Below the pieces are notes generated by a model. That model saw only the letters and a list, made by a program, of their open reading frames with translations, did no database searches and had not been told where the DNA came from. Source: Haemaphysalis longicornis (taxonomy: Eukaryota > Arthropoda > Arachnida > Ixodida > Ixodidae). From it: 64,000 nt of DNA. The position numbers and the translations under genes were made by a program. Positions 44,063 through 55,099 of this stretch are shown here, in pieces. Position 1 is the first letter of the stretch, and the number at the start of each line of letters is the position of its first letter. The stretch is from positions 620,001 to 684,000 of the forward strand of contig JABSTR010000950.1 of NCBI GenBank assembly GCA_013339765.2, written 5' to 3'.

Positions 44063-44295
44063 AGGACTGTGATTTGGGCGAGTTGGTGAATGTTCATGAT
44101 TGACAATCCAGCGCGCAAAAACACGACACAAAAAAGAACGAGAGTTAGACAGGACAGCGCTGCAGTCACAACTGATTTATTTTGAAGAAAACATTGGTCA
44201 TATATACAGATCAGTCTCCCACGTGGGAGACTGATGTCCTGTCTAACTCTCGTTCTTTTTTGTGCCGTGTTTTTGCGCGCCGGATTGTCAATCAT
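44063..44295. mobile_element. Hairpin element with 12-bp flanking direct repeats
   Basis: Arms 44,095-44,155 and 44,236-44,296 pair over 61 bases with two mismatches (CATGATTGACAATCC ... GTTAGACAGGAC). The centre contains a perfect 26-bp palindrome, ATCAGTCTCCCAC and its inverse, at 44,210-44,235. GTGCATGGTTAG occurs at 44,051-44,062 and 44,296-44,307, which looks like a target duplication. No coding sequence. The 12-bp size suggests retro-type insertion rather than a cut-and-paste MITE. Confidence 0.78.
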
Positions 44296-44307
44296 GTGCA
44301 TGGTTAG

Positions 44308-45375
44308 CATAAATGTACAGTTCGGACCCCTCTTAACGGGAACCGGCGAACGCGCGGCCGCGGCTCTCCGCGAAGCGCAGGTGTCGAGAAGTGGCGAAGA
44401 TCGGAGACAGCCCGCGCATGCGCACTGACCGCATGAGGCGGGAGCAGCCGCACCGTCGTCTGCTATTCGCCGCGAGATCGACATATAGGTGGCGGCACCA
44501 TCGCGTTGCTAGTGTGGATGCTCCGCTGAGCGGTAGCGGGGAATGTACACTGTGGGCGCGTTTCGTGCTTTTCTCGCGCCGTATGTGAGCATGAAACGCG
44601 CATACAAGAGTAGTTTGCTGCAGTTCGGTTCCTTAACGTTCAATGTATTGCATGGAAGCGGCAATAAGTTTTCATTACCACGTCACAAAAGCGGCGACTC
44701 ATCGGGAATCTCAGAACAGCCGAAATAATGACAATGAACTTGTACGCCGTGGCTCGTAGCAAGCTCGATCTTTCCCGAGTATTGCTTTGAGCCTTCAATA
44801 AAAGCATAAATAAAAAAATCAGGAAGGCTCGATCTCTGGAATTGAGTGAAGCAGCAGTTTCAGTCGCTTTCACCGGGTAGCATGACGCATTCTCGCATTT
44901 GTGGGATGCCGTGAAATGGTAACACCGCTTAACTGCCCCGACATTTTTTTTCTATGAGCTTGCGATATTTTTTGTGTGTTCGAAAGGCAATACAAAATTA
45001 CTGAAATTTAAACAGCGCACAGATATAAATTCAACCGTTCAAACGGGTCTTTTGCGTGTAGCTTTCGTTAAATGAAATTTTAGCGGCTCTGAAGGCAGGT
45101 TTGATGAATAACGGTGTCGGGTCAGTTGCTTAAGGCTTTCATCGCAAGTGAACTTGGGAATTAAAATTGCTAACGCGCGCGGCAAAATCAACATCTGTTG
45201 TTTAGCTTTATTTTCGCAAAGTGAAAAACTGGTTTACTGTGTGTAAATCAAGCTTCTGGGACCTCACACTGACCACAGATCTTCTGTTATAGCTACCCTG
45301 TTGACCATTTGCGTTCCTTTTAAAATCAAACAGGTGCCTAGAACAGCGAAATGTGTTTGCATTCCTGCGTAATGT
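44308..45375. other. Unassigned sequence
   Basis: No recognised gene. It is GC-rich around 44,330-44,500 and AT-rich after. Confidence 0.35.
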
Positions 45376-45389
45376 CGCTTATGAACCAT

Positions 45390-45630
45390 TGATTGATTGA
45401 TTGTAGGATTTAACGCGCCGACGCAACGCAGGCGATGAGGCGCGCCGTAGTGGATGGCTCTGGATTAATTTTGACCACCTGGGGATCTTTAACGTGCGCC
45501 GAAATCTTGTAAACACAGGTGTTTTTGCTTTTCGCATCCATCAGAAAAGCAACCACCGCGGCCGGGAATCGAGCCCGCGACCTCGTGCTCAGCAGCGCAA
45601 CGCCTTAGCCACTGAGCCACCGTGGCGGGC
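45390..45630 (-). mobile_element. Ruka-like tRNA-derived SINE with 14-bp target duplication
   Basis: A full copy on the minus strand: A box TGGCTCAGTGGCTAAGG, B box GCTCGATTCCCGG and tail ACAATCAATCAATC. CGCTTATGAACCAT flanks it at 45,376-45,389 and 45,631-45,644 without mismatch, indicating LINE-mediated insertion. Confidence 0.95.
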
Positions 45631-45644
45631 CGCTTATGAACCAT

Positions 45645-47059
45645 AAAGATGGCAAATGAAGTCGCCCTGTTGCAGATGTAGGAAAATGTTCCACTTTATC
45701 CGAGGCGTCGTGTTCCGTACCGGTGAAAAAGCAGTACTTCAACAAGTAAACAGAAGTGTTTTGAAAACTGATTAAGGCCCCTTTTGGCTACAAATTGTCT
45801 AGGAACTGTGGCTCACCTTTTCGAATTGGTACTTAAAGCCAGCAGTGCGGGGAAAATAAAAAAAATAAAATCCACCCAGTCGTGGTGCACACCCTCCACA
45901 CATGTGGGCAACAATTAGCATTAAATTACTCCATTTTTAACCTTCGGAGTTAATGAGTTACCTTATTAGGCATTTGGTTACGCCGACTGAAACACATTTT
46001 TGGACAAAATGATTCATGTCGTGATTTGAAAATGCGATATACAAAAATGACACACAAAATGCCACAGGACAGACGCAAACTCGCAACTGCGTAATTTTGC
46101 CGAGAAATCCCCCTGGAATGCTCTTGCGCGCCCACAGAAATATATTTTAAATAATATATAAACACAGCAAAACAGTATAAGCAACAATTGTCCAAAAGTG
46201 GTATTTATTTTCGAAAAGGTACGGGAAGAATTCGATCACACAGACGCTCGCGCGTGTAAAATACGTCACTGTTAATGTATGGGCGACAACGCGCGGGTCT
46301 TGTGCAATGTAATTGTTTTTTTTTTTTGCTTCTACTTTCTAAAAGGACACATCACAATTTTACAAGGGTGTGCCGAATGTACAGGTATGCATGGGTGTTG
46401 TCGACGTCTTACCCTTTGCGTGTAGTAAACTTTTATCCTTTAAATAACCCCCACGGCACCTTCAAAAAGCACCCTTTGGCGTTCCCGAGACGGCAGACGA
46501 CTGCACTCATAAATAAGAAAAGTGCAATGAGTCAAAACAATGGTTTATAACACGTTTTACACTCAAGCGGTGACAACGGCGACGATGTTTCGTGGAACTA
46601 AACTAGCGCATTATCCCGTAATGGCCGCTCATTATTGCGTTTCTAGATTTACATCCGCAAGTAGAGGCAACTAAGCCACTGCTAAGTGCCGAACAAGTGC
46701 TCATATTCGTTTTTTATCGTGTGCAGCACGCGTCTTGCGCCGCGCGCAACGTGAACGAGCAGATAACGCGAGAGCGCCATCCACACTACGAGTGGTTCGT
46801 CCCGCCGCCGCCAGGGGCCGACTGTGTTCGATCTCGGGCGCCCGCCATTCCGACGAGCTTGCAAAAACTGGCGCCCTATTCTCGACTGCATAAATTCACG
46901 GTGGATTCGCCATGTTTCTTACGTAGGTAGAACGCAAGCTATCAGTGACCTGATCAACGTATAGCTAGCTATGACGACATGCAGTGTAATTTGGCACTTC
47001 GCTTATAGAGATCACATCCAGGCAATCAAATATTGCCCATGAAAGATATAAAAACGCAT
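45645..47059. other. Unassigned sequence
   Basis: No recognised gene. A T-run lies at 46,314-46,326. The minus frame 46,682-46,891 has no recognised family. Confidence 0.35.
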
Positions 47060-47180
47060 GACGCATGACGGTCCTCTGCTGTGAATGAGGAATGCCTCAC
47101 ACATTTCACGTGTGCGAGGCCAGCGCACACGTGAAAAGTGTGAGGCATTCCTCATTCACAGCAGAGGATCGTCATGCGTC
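47060..47180. repeat. Near-perfect 57-bp stem hairpin
   Basis: 47,060-47,116 pairs with 47,124-47,180 with two mismatches (one would be G-U in RNA) around the loop AGGCCAG. The arms include GTGAATGAGGAATGCCTCAC and ACGTGTGCG. It is microRNA-precursor-like in shape but longer and more perfect than usual, more like a hairpin RNA or foldback element. Confidence 0.92.
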
Positions 47181-47582
47181 AGCACACCGTCGGTGGCTTT
47201 GCTGGATAAGGGACTCGCATATCTGGCCGGATAAGAGGAGCCCACGTTTCGCCTTTATCTTCGCGCGCATGCTAGCAGGCATGTTTCTATTGAACAGTTA
47301 GACGAAATTGTGTTTCTACACTCTTTCATTTGGCAAAATTCTTCTAGCACATCCGTACACCAAGATATCGAACGCAAAGTTCAATTGCCGTTTGCAAGAT
47401 TACGCATGCGTCGCCGCGAGAACCGGCGCAAAGCTCCTCCCTTTTGGGACGTGCGGTGTTTAGTTTATAAACAAAACTGATAACTGCCCCTATTTCACTC
47501 TCGGCTGGCGAAATCACAAAACAACAGCGGTTCCTAGCACTGCAGTCTGCGATTACGCAAGCCAAGACTGAAAAGGTGCAAG

Positions 47583-47608
47583 TGATTTCAGTGTTAACAC
47601 TGAAATCA
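47583..47608. repeat. Perfect 26-bp palindrome
   Basis: TGATTTCAGTGTT followed by its exact inverse, no spacer. The rest of 47,181-47,920 shows nothing recognised. Confidence 0.9.
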
Positions 47609-47922
47609 GCTTATCCGGTACTCTGAAGAAAAAAAAGTTCCCTTCCTAAAACGACACTAAACTTTCATTTTTTTTAATGTTTTTCTCGTGTAACTCTGTC
47701 TTTACTTACCTTACTTTCTCGCGCTCTTTGAGAGCTTTTTGTACGGGAAATGAGGGGCTCGCTGAATCAAAACCGGAAGAAGAGTAGGCAGTCAAGTACC
47801 CCAAGGAAGGCAAATGGGAACACGTGGTAGTTCATTTATTCCTCTTGAAACAGATACAGTTCCTGAAATGTTTTTGAAATGTTTCAAAGATAGAAAGAAA
47901 GGGGAGGAAAACATGTCAGCCG

Positions 47923-47999
47923 GGTGGGATTGAAACCCATGACCTCCAGAATCGCACCACAGCGGTATTCTGGAGGTCGTAGTCGTGGGTTCAAATCCC

Positions 48000-48002
<3 letters not shown>
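47923..48002. repeat. Inverted pair of tRNA-like B-box segments
   Basis: GGTGGGATTGAAACCCATGA (left) is the inverse of TCGTGGGTTCAAATCCCACC (right). The right copy contains a tRNA B-box-like GGTTCAAATCC and has a six-base insertion (GTAGTC). It is followed at once by (AG)n. Confidence 0.7.

Positions 48003-48037
<35 letters not shown>
48003..48037. repeat. (AG)n microsatellite
   Basis: Pure AG run adjoining the tRNA-like inverted pair. From 48,038 to 48,671 nothing is recognised. Confidence 0.9.
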
Positions 48038-48038
<1 letters not shown>

Positions 48039-48671
48039 GCTGCAACGTGCGACGGTATTCTTGTTTGCGTTTTGTGCAGAAAAGGCGCACTTTTACAGTA
48101 AATTTGGTTCTTGTAGAGCGTCGAGACGCCCTAAAATCTGAGAAAGCATAAGATAAGTACACTGCGTGTTTCCCAATACGTGCTCGATCTACTCAGGCGA
48201 GTACAGTGCGGGTTGCATTTTGTGGTGTACGTGGCGCCGTCTCGCCTCCTGCCTTAAACACCGCTCAGACAGGAGTAAAGGGGTCCGTTTCCTCGGGTCT
48301 CTAGCGTGCGGGGTTGCTCAGCTCGGAAGGAGAGCGCTAAGTGCAGCGCTTCCGTTTCACTTGCGACGCTTGCAACAAAGGGTTGGCCTCGCTCGATCCA
48401 TGCGCTGTTCTCATCGCGAGCGGCCCACGACTTAAATGGAAGTCACAGGCAGCGAAACGCTCCCGGGTGGTATAGAACGCATCAACGTCCTTCCGTTGCT
48501 GCGGCCGATGCGACTTCCACGCCCTCATTATCTTTACTGTAGTCGTCGGCAACGCTGCCATTACCGTTGTAGTGTTGATGTAGACTACATAACGAAGCGT
48601 TCTCCTGTAAACTTGTTTTTTCTTATCTCATATACCACTCGATCTGGCGACACGTGACATGCAATAAAAAA

Positions 48672-49258
48672 GGGCCCATCTCCCCGCGAGGGGGACTCGA
48701 GTAAATGCGTCGCATAGGGGGTGGGTGTATTGCGTTAACGTTTAGTGTTTGGGGAGTTGGTGGTAGTGAATGCGTTGTATCAGCAGCTTCTTGACGTAGT
48801 TTGAATGAGTCAAGGATATAAGGCGCGTTCGTAGCCTTTCATTCTGTGTCGGTTTTGTGGCGCAGTGGGAAGAGCACCATGTACCTCGCGTTCCGCCCAC
48901 AGGTAGTGAATGCGTTGCATCAGCAGCTTCTTGACGTAGTTTGAATGAGTCAAGGATATAAGGCGCGTTCGTAGCCTTCCATTCTGTGTCGGCTTTGAGG
49001 CGCAGTGGGTAGAGCACCATGTACCTTGCGTTCCGCCCGCAGGGTCGTGGGATCGAAACCTGGCGCCGGTAAGTATTATTTTTTTATATAGTGTAGGGGG
49101 AGAGGTGCGGACCTGTTGTTGAGAGCGAGGAGGGTAGCGTGATGCGGAAGAGGAGGAGTGGGGGAGAGGGCGCACCTGGAACGGCTGTTGCGGTCGCCGA
49201 GGCACGCCAACGCCGGGTGACATCGTGAGTTAAAGAAATGCTCTGCATTTAAAAGTTT
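48672..49258 (+). repeat. tRNA-like dispersed repeat E, copy with internal duplication
   Basis: Begins CCCATCTCCCCGCGAGGGGG, then ATGCGTCGCATAGGGGG, and ends GTGACATCGTGAGTT then GCATTTAAAAG. An internal segment of about 125 bases (GTAGTGAATGCGTTG...GCGTTCCGCCC) is present twice (48,776-48,901 and 48,903-49,040). Each holds an A-box-like GGCGCAGTGGGTAGAGCACC; the second is followed by a B-box-like GGGATCGAAACC. The other copy is at 55,829-56,225. Confidence 0.8.
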
Positions 49259-49409
49259 GTGGAGAAACATATCTCGAGTAAAGATGGGGTTGAACCCCTA
49301 TGGTTATCTAAGTTCGTTTTAGGGGCGAAGCACCTTAGGACCTCGCTTTGTCACTGCCTTGTCCCTTGGCGTCCGTGTACACAGCAGTGTTTCGCATGTG
49401 CAAGGAGCA

Positions 49410-49485
49410 TTGGATAGGATTAGATTGGATTCAATTGGATTTGGATTGGATGGATTGGGTTGGGTTGGATTGGGTTGGAATTGTA
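49410..49485. repeat. (GGATT)n-like pentamer tract
   Basis: Degenerate GGATT/GGGTT units, like those inside the 2.5 and 27 kb repeats. The surroundings to 50,211 hold no recognised gene. Confidence 0.75.
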
Positions 49486-50211
49486 TATATTGTACACACG
49501 CGTTGTCACGCATTTACATGCGCGAGTGGGCGATGCCACGGGTGATTTACGGTAAGAATGATCCCCAGTGATTCGCCCACTCGTCATGATTCACTCCGTG
49601 GAGATGCGTGATTTTTTTTTTCATCTTAAGAAACGTGATGTATTGAGGGCTACAACGAAACATTTTCTGTACCTATGTACGTAAATACGTCACAGGCCCC
49701 CCTCACCCTGGACTTTTTTTCGTTCTATATATGTGCCCTCTGTTGTGGAGCGATGGCTAGAGCTGAAAGCAGAACCAACTGTTGACAAGTTCAGCTGTGG
49801 CGGAAGTTTCTTATGCCATACCTAAACCATGCCGGACCTGAGCCACTATATTATTGACATACTTGTGGAGCATCACATCACTTGCTGTGGCCAATCCCTT
49901 CCAAGGCGAAATTAACCGTGATTCTTTTAAGTGCAGAACACTCTAGGGGCTCGCCTTGTCGTCGTAGCTCCCTGGCTGGACCTAAGTAGAGCCACACGGC
50001 GTACCGTCGTCGCGGCGTAACCCAGAGACTTCGATAGCCAAGACGTTTATATAGTCATAAACGCTCGAAACTCGACAACCACTGACGCTTGTCATACATC
50101 TTCTCGTTGTTTTGCCCAAATAAAACTGTAGGTATACCTTTGAGGCAAAATATACGTAATTAACCGTCAGCGCCCGCGTTCATTTATCTGGGAACGCTCG
50201 TTTAGTTGGTT

Positions 50212-50468
50212 TTTACGATAGTAAGCGAAAAAAGGTGGCAGTGCAACGCCGGCACGTGCGGGAGGAAAAGCAAGCACAAAAAGAACAGAACTCCCGCCTC
50301 CGCAATTTCAGGCAGGGGGCGCGCGAGCACTATGGATGCGGGAAATTTGAATTGTCTTGAATCCAGCAGTGAGCGGATAACAGCGCTACAACCCATTATG
50401 GCGAATCACTTCTCTGCACTTCCGACAGCTTTCACATTGAGTGGAACGGCTTTAATTTATTATTTTAT
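50212..50468 (+). repeat. Dispersed repeat F, copy 1
   Basis: TACGATAGTAAGCGAAAAAA, GCAACGCCGGCACG, AGAACAGAACTCCCGC, GAAATTTGAATT, ATTATGGCGAATCAC, TTCACATTGAGTGGAACGGC. It is present inverted at 55,571-55,826. No protein is evident. 50,469-50,829 holds nothing recognised. Confidence 0.85.
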
Positions 50469-50829
50469 TTTATTGTTCCACCTGCTCTTCTATGGCGATT
50501 CTATATTGTCGCATGATACTCTGGTCGTCGTTCCTACGCCTCACACGTCTGGCCGGACTCGCCTCCCCTTTCTTAATTTGCGCTACGAGGGTTTAGACAC
50601 AAAGAAAGCAAAGGAAAGCGGCTCTAGACACAAGTTTGAGTGAGTCGATGAATTACTGATAATGCGCAAACCTAAAATGACTTATTGTGTAGGAAATGTG
50701 ATTTATGTAGCAGAAAAAAAACTTGAAGTGGTAAGAAGGTGAGACTCGGAGGTATTGAGAGAAACTTACACTGGCAATTGGCGGCCTAGGCAAGGGTCAC
50801 ATATTGTAAGCTTGTGAGCAAAAAAAACG

Positions 50830-51805
50830 CAGGCATGGAAGGCGTATCAGGTGCGACGAGCAAATCAAGCAGTTCCGCTCCGTGCTGGCGATAACTGTAG
50901 CTTTCGCAGTGATTCCAGATGCGAAGGAAAGAGTGAAAGCGCTTATCGAAAGTGTTGCAGGGTCCCTTTAATGCTTGCAGAAGATCCAGTCCTTAGAAAA
51001 GGGGGTCGCAAAGTACCTCAGGCAAAAGTTACTGCTATATGCCCATCCGATAACTTATAAACTTCCTCAAAAGATTTTTCTCTCTTTCCTGGTCTTGGCG
51101 TTCTTCGACCACTCGAATTACGTAATTACATTAGTGTAGCCACTATATTCGCCGGTTTTCCTTCAGTTGCAGCAATAAACGCTTTTCGATAGAAACATTT
51201 TAAAAAATCCACAAAAACAAATCAGACATGGAAGGCGTATCTGGTGCGACGAGCAAATCACGCTGTGCCGCTCCGTGCTGGTGATAACTGTAGCTTTCGC
51301 AGTGCTTCCAGGCGTGAAGGGGAGAGTGAATACCTTCATCATAAATGTTGCAGAGAGGGCCCCGCAACACTTTTTCAGCTTTTTTTTCTAAATCGGAAAG
51401 GCTTTCCGAACGAAGTCAACAGGCGCATTCAGTGCATAGAACAGGTGGTCACAAAGAACGTCGCACAAAAATTACTGCCATCCGCCCATCAGATAAGGTA
51501 TAAGCTTCCCAAAATCTTTTGCTTTCTTTCTTAGTCTGAGCTTTGCTTGGCCACATGAGTGACGTCGTTTGCGCTATATCGCGGCTGTAGCCGGCTTCTT
51601 TTCAGTTTCAACAGTGAGCTCACTCGATAGCCACTTTAAAGTTAACCTCAAAAAACGCAAAGCACAAACTGCAGGCGTGTCTGCTGCGACGAGAAAACCA
51701 CGCAGTGCCGCTCTGTGCTGCCGATGACTACGGCCTCCGCAGTGCTTCATGCAGGCACGAAGGCAAGAGTCCGAGTGTTTATCGGCAGTGTTGCAGGGTC
51801 TGTTA
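50830..51805 (+). repeat. Tandem repeat D, two full and one partial unit
   Basis: Units starting near 50,830, 51,225 and 51,668 share GGCGTATCTGGTGCGACGAG, CGCTCCGTGCTGG, CTGTAGCTTTCGCAGTG and GTGTTGCAGGGTCC. Period is about 395-440 bases and the third unit is cut near 51,805. A single diverged copy lies inverted at 15,870-16,390. Confidence 0.85.
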
Positions 51806-51904
51806 AAGGGTTAGCTCAGTAGCTAGAGTCATTATGTATGTGTGTATGTGTTGCTAGTTGAGGGGGACGTAGCCTTGCATAACTGCCGGCACTTCCTCCG
51901 CCTA

Positions 51905-52100
51905 GTCATCCCCGTTACCGTATCAGAGACACGGAGAGCCACCACGCACCATTTAGTCCTGTGGACTGCGAAAATGCCATCAGGAGACGAGGCACTTCTC
52001 CGCACAATCCTAGGCGCCTAGGAAAAATAACATCCTCCGATGTAGCATGGGCACTCTTATAGCTTCCGGAGATCACGAAAAAAGTCCGTCCGCTCAAGGT
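51905..52100 (+). pseudogene. Possible LINE C-terminal remnant
   Basis: With one frame change, ATTHHLV-like then CGLRKCHQETRHF-like residues near 51,945-52,000 faintly resemble the H-x4-C half of a LINE zinc finger. Too short and degenerate for a firm call. Confidence 0.25.
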
Positions 52101-53961
52101 TGGTTTTGGAGCACTTCATATTATAGTGATCAATGCCACCAGTCACACTGAACGAGGGGCACAAAGGGGATGAAACAATGTTGATTTTATGTAGCCAAGC
52201 TGGTGTACGGGCTGGGTCAGTTCTTACTTAGTGGAGCAGACAAGCTTCGGCTCTCTTCAGGCATTTCGTATCGGCAGGTTGATGGAGTGGTCACCACAAC
52301 TGCCCAAAGTGCTCGCGAGCGGTCTGTTTCTGTATGCGTTGGAAATCCCACCGCGTTTGCACCGTCCTTGTAGAAGATAAGGCGTCTGTGGCTAAGCTGT
52401 CAGCATGTTCGTTTACCGCTGCACCGACGTGCGACGGTATCCACCGGAACGAAGCCTTCATGCTTGATCCGCTTTAATAGAAGCAGGGATGGTCGACAGG
52501 GCTTTTCCACAGAGTACCACGCAGCAACAGTGAATCGCTGAATATTGCGTCTTTTTGCCCATCAAATGCTGATGTAGGTCGTCTGCATTGGTCCCCACTG
52601 TAACTTTCCTCCGAGTCAGCCCCAGCCTGACATCCGTGATAAGGATGTGTACTGTACCGGCTCGTTGCCAGTGGGTGGATTATCCTGAGGTGTACAAGTG
52701 ATCGCGACGCACCTATCGATGTCATGAAGGTTGCACTTTGCAAGGAGGGCGCCCAGGCCTGGAAGCGGGCAGCTCCTTACGTGTCTCTAACGTATCCTCA
52801 GAGATATGTTATACTTCGGTATTGACAGACGAGACAGCCTTTGATGGGCTGAGCGTGGTCGACTCAACTGTGCTGCTCGAGGGGCCTCGAAAAGTTCCCA
52901 CAGAGTGCTCGTTACCCCGTGTGCGAGCAGGCGTATGGTGGACGTGCCTCCCTCCTGTAAAATTTATCAGACTCCGAACTTACCTATTCGGCGAAATTTC
53001 TCAGTGAGGTGTGCGTGCCGACGTTTTGCCTCCCAAGCGGAAGGAGACCGCCGTCATTCATTTTACCCAATCCAAGCACTCCCCCTATAGACAGCCTCAC
53101 ACCCACATCCCGTACCTCCACCATTTGGTAAGTACTTTAGATACTCAATCACACGCCGTATCGTTCAAATACTGCACGGGCGCTACCGTCCGGATACACT
53201 TCAACAGTGTCACCAGGATATCAACCCACACGACGTTATCCTAGTTGAGTTAACTAAGGCTTGCATCGGGCAGTTAGCGCAACTTCGAAATTAAATATTT
53301 ATCTCTGAGTATGAGAATGAGGGGTAGCGTAATGTCAAAAGACAAACATTGAAATTATATCATGAAGAACCTGATTCTCCCAGATAAGCGCAACCCCGTG
53401 GAGTTCTTGCAGTTGACCCTACGAAGACATCTGCTAACCTTGCACTTTATCTCCCCCGCAATATCAATTCTCTCTCGAATACTTAACGATTGTACATCAT
53501 AAGCCTGACATTGCGCCCAACATTGATATGCATTGCTATTCGGACTGGAGTACGCCGCAAAACAGTACACTAACCATGCTTATCATTGTTTGGGTGACGT
53601 AGACTTCCTTTTTGCCTGCTTGGCAAGACGCCAAGTTTCTGCCCAGTATGTATTGTGCAGGCGATTACTTGCTTCTTTTTTTTCTGGTAGAAGGCTGCAA
53701 GATATTGTCCTCGCTGGGTAGTACGCCCCTCTTCACCACCGTTCACTGTCATGGGCGAGAACGTTGCTATCAAGGCGCCCTTCCTAGACTAGCGCCACGT
53801 AGCGTCGTTTCGCCGCCAGGAAACGCTGCTACGTGACTGCGTTCTTTAGGCAAAAAAAAAAAAAAGGGGGGGGGGGGGTGCGCTTTTTGCCAACCGAGAG
53901 ACGCGATTCTTGGTTAGGTTGGCGAAAAGGTGCAGCCGACTGGCGACTGCAGAAGTTGTAA
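52101..53961. other. Unassigned region
   Basis: No recognised gene. A13 followed by G13 lies at 53,853-53,878. Frames at 52,738-53,244 have no known features. Confidence 0.4.
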
Positions 53962-54125
53962 TACAGTTAAACCTGGATATAAGGAAGTTGACAAAAATTC
54001 TTATTTTCTTTCGTTACATCCAGGTTTTCGTTACATGCAGGTTTCAAGTTAAAGATCGCGGGAATGAAGCAGAAACGAATATAGGCATCAGTGATGCTGA
54101 ACTCACCCTTGCTCAAGGCTATATT

Positions 54126-54425
54126 TCACACTAAAAAACTGAGTGATTTGCGCTTGCTACTACTACGACGGCCCTCGAATTCACAAACGTAACTAAGTAT
54201 CACTTTTGCTTTTTGGTACTTTTCGGTGACTTGACGCTTTTCAAGAACCGTACTTGTGATAAAAGGGCGCCTTTTCGCGAACTTCATGCTCTTTTCCGCA
54301 GTCAAAATTGTTGAAGGGATGCTAGCTGGGACAACATGTACCGGGCGTTGACGCTCTTCTTTCTCGCCGGCGGAGACGGCATTTAAAATTTCGAGCTTGT
54401 CTTGAAAAGACAAATCTTTTCGTAT
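54126..54425 (-). pseudogene. pogo/Tigger transposase, CENP-B-type DNA-binding segment
   Basis: On the minus strand LSFQDKLEILNAVSAGEK followed by IPSTIL and AEKSMKFAKR matches the N-terminal CENP-B/pogo helix-turn-helix pattern (LS--EKL-IL--V--GEK--, FGIP-STLSTILK, K-KI). Some residues in the recognition helix region are displaced by small indels. The frame ends at 54,126 and no DDE catalytic domain follows before the left terminus. In intact elements this domain binds the terminal repeats. Confidence 0.7.
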
Positions 54426-54477
54426 TCAGGCAGAAGAAATGATTTGTTATTTTTCTTTTAATACTTGTACAGTTTTC

Positions 54478-54725
54478 TGATTTTTCGTTTAAAACCAGGA
54501 AATTTTCCTTTCATGTTCAAAAAAAAAGCCCGCTCATAATTTTCCCGTTCCCGGGCGTGGTTGCTGATCTAATCTTCTCTTCCCCATTACCCCTTCCTTT
54601 TCCTGCCCCAACCACCTTTGTACCACTACCTCAACCCATATTTCTACCCCTACCCTTCCCTTTCTCTCCCTGCGATACATATGTGGTACAGGCTGGGAAC
54701 CTCTTTCCCTCTCACAGTCACCACA
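54478..54725 (+). repeat. Dispersed repeat C, copy 2
   Basis: Same as 39,478-39,735 with small indels, located inside the pogo/Tigger-like element. Confidence 0.8.
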
Positions 54726-55050
54726 GATATCAGCGGAAACACGTGACCACACGCAGACAGGCAGACATAACCAACACCGCACTCACACTTGGAAACGCAC
54801 GAGAGAGTGCGTTGCGGGCGAAATTCGATAAATTAGTGCATTTCTCCAGCCAATTTTTCAGAAAAAAAGGGCAAGAAACCTTGACTCACCAGTGTAGTGA
54901 ATTCGTTACATCCAGGTGAACCATCGCCACTCGTTCGTTACATAAAGGTCGCAAACACATGGGCTTCAATGAAGGTGGAAATGGGGAATTGAAAAACTTC
55001 AACAAATCCAGGATTTCGTTACACAGAGGTTCGTTGCATCCAGGTTTAAC

Positions 55051-55097
<47 letters not shown>
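55051..55097. repeat. (AGT)n microsatellite at transposon end
   Basis: AGT/GTA trinucleotides start exactly at the right terminus of the pogo/Tigger-like element and may have grown from its TA-containing junction. The stretch 55,098-55,570 holds nothing recognised. Confidence 0.9.

Positions 55098-55099
<2 letters not shown>

Larger units (their letters stand above)
53964..55052 (-). mobile_element. pogo/Tigger-like DNA transposon remnant, TA-flanked
   Basis: Ends are CAGTTAAACCTGGAT (53,964) and ATCCAGGTTTAACAG (to 55,052), inverted with one mismatch in 15. TA lies on both sides (53,962-53,963 and 55,053-55,054). TTCGTTACATCCAGG motifs recur inside both ends. TA duplication plus this type of terminus is characteristic of pogo/Tigger members of Tc1/mariner. 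It contains a transposase N-terminal piece and dispersed repeat C inserted at 54,478-54,725; the catalytic domain is deleted. Confidence 0.82.
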
